50,956 bases of DNA from contig JACTNC010000010.1 in assembly GCA_014584295.1 (NCBI GenBank), forward strand, positions 1 to 50,956, given 5' to 3'. The first letter of the stretch is position 1, and each line of letters starts with the position of its first letter. Below are positions 44,361-50,956 of this stretch, piece by piece. The position numbers and the translations under genes are program-made. Source of the stretch: Verrucomicrobiota bacterium. Lineage in GTDB: Bacteria; Verrucomicrobiota; Verrucomicrobiia; Opitutales; Opitutaceae. The notes beneath the pieces are model-generated. The model was not told where the DNA came from and did no database searches. It worked only from the letters and a program-made list of their open reading frames with translations.

Positions 44361-44388
44361 ATCCTGACCGCAGACGCGGTATCAGGAT
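44361..44388. other. bulged inverted repeat between lacI and cupin genes
   Basis: ATCCTGA (44361-44367) plus CCGC (44368-44371) pair with GCGG (44376-44379) and TCAGGAT (44382-44388), leaving a two-base bulge and a four-base loop. It is upstream of lacI and downstream of the cupin gene. There is no T-run; it may be an operator or an mRNA end structure. A smaller hairpin, TGCCGG/CCGGCA, lies at 44412-44428. Confidence 0.4.
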
Positions 44389-44448
44389 TTGAACTACACA
44401 TGCCGATCTGCTGCCGGATTGACCGGCACTGCGATGGACTATCCGACC

Positions 44449-44928
44449 TTACCGCCCGCCCGAAGCTGGCTCCGCCGGGGGCCAGGTTGCTCCGGACAGC
44501 TCTTTCGGCAATTGCGTGGGATCGGTAGGATAGATCAGCGAGAGATCCATCTTGGATTTGGAGCCCTGAAGGAACTCCAATTCCTCCGGCGCGCCAAAGA
44601 TCAGCCACAGCACCTCCTCATCCGTATCGTTGAATACCTGCCGCAGCAGTTCCGGACGCACCCAGACGCCCCCATAACGCGGCACCGTCAGCGTCGCCTC
44701 TCCCACGCGCATGCGGCCGGTCCCTTCCAGCACAAAATAGAATTCCTCGGCACGGATGTGGCGATGGAGCGTGTTCGCACTCCTCGGCGGCAGGCGCCAG
44801 AGTCTGGCTCCCATCTTCTCGCTGCCGGTGCGCTCCAGGTAATCCGCATTCGGGATCTTCATCAGATTCGACGGCCGCCAAAAGAGATCGCCCGGATTGA
44901 TGAGTTGATAGCCTTCACTGGTTTTCAT
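44449..44928 (-). CDS. Cupin-domain protein
   Basis: A 159-residue protein with a single cupin barrel. Metal-ligand motif 1 appears as [19 protein letters not shown] (two His, one Glu) and motif 2 as [16 protein letters not shown], which lacks the usual second-motif His, so metal binding may be incomplete. The fold is common in sugar isomerases, dioxygenases and small-molecule sensors, and no specific reaction can be assigned. It is divergent from the copper ATPase gene, with 222 bases between, and may be unrelated to it. Confidence 0.75.
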   Translation of the reverse strand: MKTSEGYQLINPGDLFWRPSNLMKIPNADYLERTGSEKMGARLWRLPPRSANTLHRHIRAEEFYFVLEGTGRMRVGEATLTVPRYGGVWVRPELLRQVFNDTDEEVLWLIFGAPEELEFLQGSKSKMDLSLIYPTDPTQLPKELSGATWPPAEPASGGR

Positions 44929-45089
44929 GCTCCCAACTCCCTACTTCAAATCGCCGCCCCTGAGCAATCCGAGACGATCGGATTGGCAACATGGGCCGTG
45001 CCATACCTCCATGGAGACAAGTTCTCGCTTCCCAGGCTTTCCGCAATTGGCAAGACATGCGAGCGCAACAAAGTGCGTCGCAGAAAAGG

Positions 45090-45127
45090 AAAGTTGCGGG
45101 TATTTTCCCTTCTCCGGTGTAGGGTCC
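45090..45127 (+). promoter_or_regulatory. candidate ECF-sigma promoter of the copper ATPase gene
   Basis: AAAGTTGCGGGT (45090-45101) is followed after exactly 13 bases by CGGTGTAGGGTCC (45115-45127). The same two boxes with the same spacer occur before the cnrY-like gene. The downstream box ends 24 bases before ATG 45151, which fits a -35/-10 pair for an extracytoplasmic-function sigma factor. No other copy with this spacing was noticed in the window. Confidence 0.7.
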
Positions 45128-45150
45128 CGGTCCGCTTCCGACTCAACGGC

Positions 45151-47562
<2,412 letters not shown>

Positions 47563-47667
47563 GCCCTGGTCCAATCGCGTCCCTAGGTCTCCATCATCGA
47601 AATCGGCAATCGCCCCCGTTTATTTGCGCCCTCCTGCCCAGGAGATGCCTGCGAGTACCCGTGGAAA

Positions 47668-47705
47668 AAACCTGAGGGTTGGAAGCGACGCCCGGTGTAA
47701 GATCC
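47668..47705 (+). promoter_or_regulatory. candidate ECF-sigma promoter of the cnrYXH-like operon
   Basis: AAACCTGAGGGT (47668-47679), a 13-base spacer and CGGTGTAAGATCC (47693-47705) match the motif before the copper ATPase gene at 21 of 25 box positions. The second box ends 16 bases before ATG 47722. This suggests that the ECF sigma factor encoded downstream activates its own operon. Confidence 0.7.
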
Positions 47706-47721
47706 AAGTACGATCACGACC

Positions 47722-48045
47722 ATGAGTTGGCCCAAGAATGATGACCATCTTCGCCAGATGCTTCGCCAGAGCTGGCCGGCATCGGTATCGACCTCGTCAC
47801 AATTCCGCACCGCGGTCTGGGCGCGGATCGATGCTGCAAAGCGGAATCCCGCAACATGGGCGGCCTGGCTCAGGCTCCACGTGCCCGGCGTATCCGTTGC
47901 CTGCGTGGCAGTCATCCTGGTTGCAACCGTCGGCGGAAACCTGATGGCCCGTCATCAGACGGACCGGATGCGCGAGGCGCAGATCCAACGTTATGTGGCC
48001 AGCATTGATCCTCATCAGAAGGTGAATGCGATGCCGGTGCCATGA
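47722..48045 (+). CDS. CnrY-like single-pass anti-sigma factor (predicted)
   Basis: A 107-residue protein with a polar N-terminal cytoplasmic part (1-50), one membrane segment (about 54-72, VPGVSVACVAVILVATVGG) and a short C-terminal tail in the periplasm. No similarity to a named domain is obvious. The assignment rests on topology, size (CnrY is 95 residues) and position: it overlaps the sensor gene (ATGA), which overlaps the ECF sigma gene, the same order as cnrY-cnrX-cnrH. In that model it holds the sigma factor at the membrane until metal is sensed. A candidate promoter precedes it. Confidence 0.6.
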   Translation: MSWPKNDDHLRQMLRQSWPASVSTSSQFRTAVWARIDAAKRNPATWAAWLRLHVPGVSVACVAVILVATVGGNLMARHQTDRMREAQIQRYVASIDPHQKVNAMPVP

Positions 48046-48539
48046 AGTACGGTTGGCTCACTGCCGGCGTGATCGGCCTCGTGGCACTCGCGGCCGGCTG
48101 CATCTCCTATTTTTGTTTCCTTCGGCCCACGACGACGGAGACGGATGATGATTCGCTTGTCTGGTTGCGAACTGAGTTCAAGCTCTCCGACAAGACATTC
48201 GCGCGCGTGAAGGCCATGCATGATTCGTATGAAGGAGTCTGTGCCGCCCATTGCGAGGCCATCGCCGATTCGCGGCGGGCCCTGGAGCGCCTGCGCAGCG
48301 CCGGCGCGTCCCCGTCTGAAATCGACGCGGCCATGAAACAGGTCGAGAAAGTCGATGCGGAGTGCAAGGCCAGTACCGAGAAACATGTGGAGGAAATCGC
48401 CGCAGCGATCGGAGGCCGTGAAGGCGAGCGCTACCTGTCCATCGTCCTGCCCCGCATTGCGACATTTGATCATTCCGCGCCTGCCACGCTCGACCTGCAG
48501 CAGCATCACTCAGCGCATGACATCCCCGGCCGAAAGTGA
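48042..48539 (+). CDS. CnrX-like periplasmic heavy-metal sensor
   Basis: A 165-residue protein with one N-terminal membrane anchor (about 6-27, with a Cys at 20) and a mainly helical periplasmic domain. The helical core WLRTEFKLSDKTFARVKAMH followed by YEGVCAAHCEAI matches the CnrX/ZraP-type metal-resistance family. Potential metal ligands are Cys67, His70, Cys71, Cys108 and His115, plus a His-rich tail (His144, 155, 156, 159). Known CnrX binds Ni/Co through His and Met; the Cys-rich set here and the copper ATPase next door suggest a softer metal such as Cu (inference). Its start overlaps the preceding stop (ATGA) and its end overlaps the sigma gene by 23 bases. Confidence 0.75.
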   Translation: MKYGWLTAGVIGLVALAAGCISYFCFLRPTTTETDDDSLVWLRTEFKLSDKTFARVKAMHDSYEGVCAAHCEAIADSRRALERLRSAGASPSEIDAAMKQVEKVDAECKASTEKHVEEIAAAIGGREGERYLSIVLPRIATFDHSAPATLDLQQHHSAHDIPGRK

Positions 48540-49113
48540 TGCCGGAACGGACTCGGATGAGACGCTGATGGAGGCCTTGCAGCAAGGGGACGACCATGCC
48601 CTTGCAAGCCTCATGAAGCGCTGGGAAATCGGCGTTAAGAGTTTTCTCCTGCGGCTCGGCGTGCCGTCTTCCGACATTGAGGACCTCGCGCAGGAATCCT
48701 TCGTCCGCCTCTACCAGAAGCGCGCGAACTACCGCGCCGGAGCGTCGTTCAAGCCATGGCTGCTGACCATCGCCGCAAACCTCGGACGCAACCGCCTGCG
48801 CTGGAAATTCCGCCGACGGGAAGACAGCATCGAGGAACTCCACGCCACGACACCCGGTGGATTTGAGCCCACCGATCCCTCCGCCCTCCCCGCGTCGGAA
48901 CTCGCCGAGAATGCGAACCTCATTCGGGACGTGCGCGCCGCCGTGAATGCCCTTCCTGAAAAGCTGCGCCAGGCAATCCTGTGCGTGGAGATCGAGGACC
49001 TCAGCTACCAGGAGGCCGCCCAGGTGATGCGCTGCTCCCCCAAAGCCGTCGAAACCCGCCTTTACCGCGCCCGCCAGCTCCTGCGCTCGAGAATCCAAGG
49101 ATTGCTCCCATAA
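48517..49113 (+). CDS. ECF sigma-70 factor (CnrH-like position)
   Basis: A 198-residue RNA polymerase sigma factor with only regions 2 and 4. Region 2 reads DIEDLAQESFVRLYQKRANY, with PWLLTIAANLGRNRLR in region 2.4. Region 4 contains ALPEKLRQAILCVEIEDLSYQEAAQ in part and RCSPKAVETRLYRARQLLR, the DNA-binding helix-turn-helix for the -35 box. ATG 48517 is taken because the frame before it runs through the sensor gene. CnrH is 191 residues, so the size fits. It probably reads the two promoter motifs found in front of the ATPase and cnrY-like genes. Confidence 0.9.
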   Translation: MTSPAESDAGTDSDETLMEALQQGDDHALASLMKRWEIGVKSFLLRLGVPSSDIEDLAQESFVRLYQKRANYRAGASFKPWLLTIAANLGRNRLRWKFRRREDSIEELHATTPGGFEPTDPSALPASELAENANLIRDVRAAVNALPEKLRQAILCVEIEDLSYQEAAQVMRCSPKAVETRLYRARQLLRSRIQGLLP

Positions 49114-49353
49114 GAACCGTATTTTTCCGGATCAACTATCCAAGCGGTCACTTTCGGAGCGCCGTGGTGACGCGGCTCGGCAAGCTGGAGTTGTGGGTGC
49201 CACAAGGTTGCCTTGGGCGGTTCTCATGCGAACTATCTGCCGGTTATTGGCACAGCAAAAATGCGTTAGCCCGACTTCGCGGATTCGGGCACCTAAAATT
49301 TGCAAGTGGCTGCAAATCAGGGAAGGCATCCTCAAAGTCTGCACTACACGGGT
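49114..49353. other. non-coding stretch between ECF sigma gene and transposase remnant
   Basis: 240 bases without a credible gene. It contains two hairpins, GCCCGA/TCGGGC (49269-49274 with 49285-49290) and ATTTGCA/TGCAAAT (49298-49304 with 49311-49317). These may belong to the end of the degraded insertion sequence whose transposase remnant lies alongside; no clear terminal inverted repeat was found. Confidence 0.4.
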
Positions 49354-49980
49354 TCAGTTGCGGTTCGCTTGAGTGGAGATGATTTTGGGCGGCGGTTGAG
49401 CGAGAAGTCTCAATTTGAGCTGCTCGAGAATCAAGCGTTGGTCCGGCTCGGGTTGTGTATAGCGGGTGAGTATCAATTCGCGGCCGTCGGTGGTAGGCAG
49501 ATGCACATCAAGCATCTGCATGGCGCCGAGTTTCTCCAAAACCGAACGTGGCGTCAGTCCGAGTCCCAGATCGTGCAGTCGGTGGCCGAGCGTCACGTGG
49601 AGGCAATACGCCAGAAACGCGATGAAGATGTGCGCTTCGATGCGCTCCATATTCTGATGAAAAATGGGCCGAAGCCCGAGGTCGCCTTTCAAGTTGCGGA
49701 AGGCCTCTTCGACCTGTCCGAGTTGCAAGTAAAACTGCCACAGCTGTGGCGCTGACTGCCCGGGCAGGTTGGATCGCAGCAGATAGCGGCCTACGTGACG
49801 CCGCGCTTCCCGCAGTTTGTCCCAGCGCAGCGCAAAACTGAATGTTGGCGACTCCTGCGTATCTCCTTTTCTCCTGTTACTCCTCGCGAGGTAGTAGCTG
49901 ATGCGCGTTGCTATGGCCGTAACAACCACAGCAGCGACGGTTGCGCTCAACATCGCGATATCGGTTTCTGGTGAGGTCAT
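49354..49980 (-). pseudogene. IS4/IS1634-type transposase C-terminal remnant joined to a foreign membrane segment
   Basis: A 208-codon chimeric frame. Residues 48-208 are the C-terminal third of an IS4/IS1634-family transposase: YLLRSNLPGQ, then VEEAFRNLKGDLGLRPIFHQ with the final catalytic Glu of the DDE triad in a Y-x2-R-x3-E-x6-K-like context, then AHIFIAFLAYCLHV. The N-terminal catalytic Asp residues are missing, so it cannot transpose. Residues 1-45 (MTSPETDIAMLSATVAAVVV and following) are an unrelated membrane-anchored start. The join is near 49845. I read this as a small gene broken by an insertion sequence of which only one end survives. A 24-codon frame (49977-50051) overlaps its start. 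Confidence 0.72.
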
Positions 49981-50052
49981 GACTTTTTCGGCGATCGATT
50001 GAGGTCAGCCCCGGAGTTGTCTGTGCCGACTGGATCGCCCTTCTTCTTCATG

Positions 50053-50601
50053 TCAGTGTCCGCGTTGCTTCTGCGTGATCTGACGCAACTCAGTCAGGAC
50101 CAACTGCCCGTGCGAGTAGAGATCGTAGGCATCGGTGCCGGTCTTCTCGACCTGCGCTGCGCTGAAGGAAACGCTCTTCACGCCATCGATGCTAACGAAG
50201 AAGAACCTGACGGTCTGCCGATCAGGATAGGAATAGTCGGTCGTCGGCGAAGCCAGCGCACGATGCTTCCGAGCGCACTCAACAAAGGCGATGGCGGCCT
50301 TCCGAACACTCTCATGTCCGATGCCGCCCATGATACCGAATGTGCCGGTGGTATAGATGCTCGCATCACCGCCTGACGAAGCCAGGACCGTAACCGTCGC
50401 CTCGTCCAGGGGCCAATCCATGACAACCGCTGCAATCTCTTCCTTCTTTTCTTCCGATGCGGTCGGCGGCTTCTTCGTGAGCCACTGAAGCCGCATCTCC
50501 TTCATCACCTCCGCCGGCGACTTGAGTAGTGCTTGGGGCTGTTGGGCGACTGCGGTGCCGACACCAAAGAGGGCTGCTAGAAATGCACGAAGGGATTTCA
50601 T
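50053..50601 (-). CDS. Small secreted protein, unknown function
   Basis: A 182-residue protein not assigned to a family. A clear signal peptide (MKSLRAFLAALFGVGTAVAQQ) suggests export. The mature part has a mixed alpha/beta pattern (WPLDEATVTVLASSGGDASIY, VRKAAIAFVECARKH, TVRFFFVSIDGVKSVSFSA) without membrane segments or cysteine pairs. ATG 50601 is preferred, with GGAAGA just upstream; the open frame continues to 50865 only by reading through the hairpin element. It lies directly next to that hairpin and may be a cassette-type gene (inference). Confidence 0.6.
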   Translation of the reverse strand: MKSLRAFLAALFGVGTAVAQQPQALLKSPAEVMKEMRLQWLTKKPPTASEEKKEEIAAVVMDWPLDEATVTVLASSGGDASIYTTGTFGIMGGIGHESVRKAAIAFVECARKHRALASPTTDYSYPDRQTVRFFFVSIDGVKSVSFSAAQVEKTGTDAYDLYSHGQLVLTELRQITQKQRGH

Positions 50602-50605
50602 TCTT

Positions 50606-50707
50606 CCGGCAACCGTCAAAGATGAGCCACCGGAACAGCCGGCGCGACTTCCTGCGTCAGCAGGAATCGTGACGGCTGTGGAGGTTGGCTCTGGCGCCTG
50701 GTTGAAC
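50606..50707 (-). repeat. long bulged hairpin with attC-like features
   Basis: A 68-base imperfect hairpin (50624-50691) has 27 pairs in four helices: TTCCTGC (50649-50655) with GCAGGAA (50660-50666), then 5, 7 and 8 pairs outward. They are separated by a bulged C (50648), a G-A mismatch, a 3x3 internal loop and a bulged T (50686). A further outer helix, CAACC (50610-50614) with GGTTG (50700-50704), lies beyond unpaired spacers of 9 and 8 bases. On the minus strand the element starts with GTTCAAC, a match to the integron R'' consensus (RYYYAAC); the other end (GTTGCCG) matches R' poorly. It may be an attC site or a family of structured intergenic repeats. Confidence 0.5.
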
Positions 50708-50809
50708 GAAGCCGCTGCGCGGCGGAGTGGGGCGGGCATATGAGAGATGGGGCAAGTCACATGGGATAGGCGTGAGGGGGATGGGGTTGGCGGCAAGGGT
50801 GTGGGAGTT

Positions 50810-50956
50810 ATGATCAATAAAAACACATCCACCCGAAGGGGCCGCGACTTTCGTCGAGTTGCCACCGAACCTTATCCATCGCTGACACGTTTTGCGGAGC
50901 TGCTCAAGCTGCGAAGCATGGCGGCGGTGACGCAGTCGGAGTATGTGCGCTACGTG
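50810..50956 (+). CDS. Tyrosine recombinase/integrase-like protein, 3' partial
   Basis: Only 49 codons are inside the window. After a basic start (MINKNTSTRRGRDFRR), LTRFAELLKLRSMAAVTQSE followed by YVRYV resembles the N-terminal core-binding (SAM-like) domain of phage-type and integron-type tyrosine recombinases. The catalytic domain is outside the window, so activity and subgroup cannot be told. GGGAG lies only two bases before ATG 50810, a very tight spacing. It diverges from the secreted-protein gene with the attC-like hairpin between, the geometry of an integron; an accessory recombinase of an IS91-like element is the main alternative. Confidence 0.5.
   Translation, partial: MINKNTSTRRGRDFRRVATEPYPSLTRFAELLKLRSMAAVTQSEYVRYV

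Noticed and set aside
44389..45150. Long in-frame extension upstream of the copper ATPase start
   Set aside because: It is antisense to the cupin gene, has no P-type ATPase features, and the candidate promoter at 45090-45127 lies inside it, so translation must begin at ATG 45151.
48355..48516. In-frame upstream extension of the ECF sigma gene
   Set aside because: It overlaps the sensor gene in another frame and adds residues before sigma region 2 that are unlike the family.

Overview
The window is about 51 kb of high-GC bacterial DNA with densely packed genes. I place it in Verrucomicrobiota, most likely Opitutaceae. The evidence is a very long GreA-type factor (a trait shared with Chlamydia), a Tat-exported DUF1501 protein, a TonB receptor locus without SusD, a Cys-type sulfatase, an Opitutales-like LacI regulator, and an LPS-type Gram-negative envelope. 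This placement is inference from gene content; no rRNA gene is present. I saw no tRNA, rRNA or CRISPR array.

Bases 1-23 kb are mostly chromosomal housekeeping: DUF1501 (partial), an MFS exporter, a lipoprotein aspartyl protease with a PDZ domain, rsmB, long greA, a DUF4870 membrane protein, an ArsR-methyltransferase fusion, ptsI, and a MEP-pathway cluster (ispE divergent from pyrF-ispD-ispF). These are followed by two tandem oligopeptide-binding lipoproteins with OppB and OppC, then an envelope group (MsbA-like ABC exporter, GT9, GT2) and a DciA-like protein. Bases 23.2-26.2 kb hold the rpsO-pnp pair. Both genes have strongly structured leaders, and both are followed by clear hairpin terminators.

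From 26.5 to 27.8 kb a small membrane-anchored protein is translationally coupled to an ABC ATPase that has no permease beside it. From 27.9 to 44.3 kb everything is on the minus strand and forms an aminosugar/glycosaminoglycan utilisation locus. In transcription order it contains a LacI regulator, a TonB-dependent receptor, a NagX/HGSNAT-like membrane acetyltransferase, NagB, an MFS permease, a GH20 hexosaminidase, a heparinase II/III-type lyase and a short NagA, followed by an EamA and a DHA2 transporter and a sulfatase. The likely logic is outer-membrane uptake, periplasmic cleavage by lyase, GH20 and perhaps sulfatase, inner-membrane import of GlcNAc, and conversion to fructose-6-P.

From 44.4 to 49.1 kb, after a cupin gene, lies a copper-type P1B ATPase gene followed by three overlapping genes. 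Their order, sizes and topology match the CnrY (anti-sigma), CnrX (periplasmic metal sensor), CnrH (ECF sigma) modules. Near-identical promoter-like sequences with exactly the same 13-base spacer precede both the ATPase gene and the cnrY-like gene. This is the strongest candidate for a self-contained, little-described regulatory system here.

The last 1.8 kb is mobile or variable DNA: a transposase C-terminal remnant fused to a foreign membrane segment, a small secreted protein, a long bulged hairpin with attC-like features, and the first 49 codons of a divergent tyrosine-recombinase-like gene cut by the window end.
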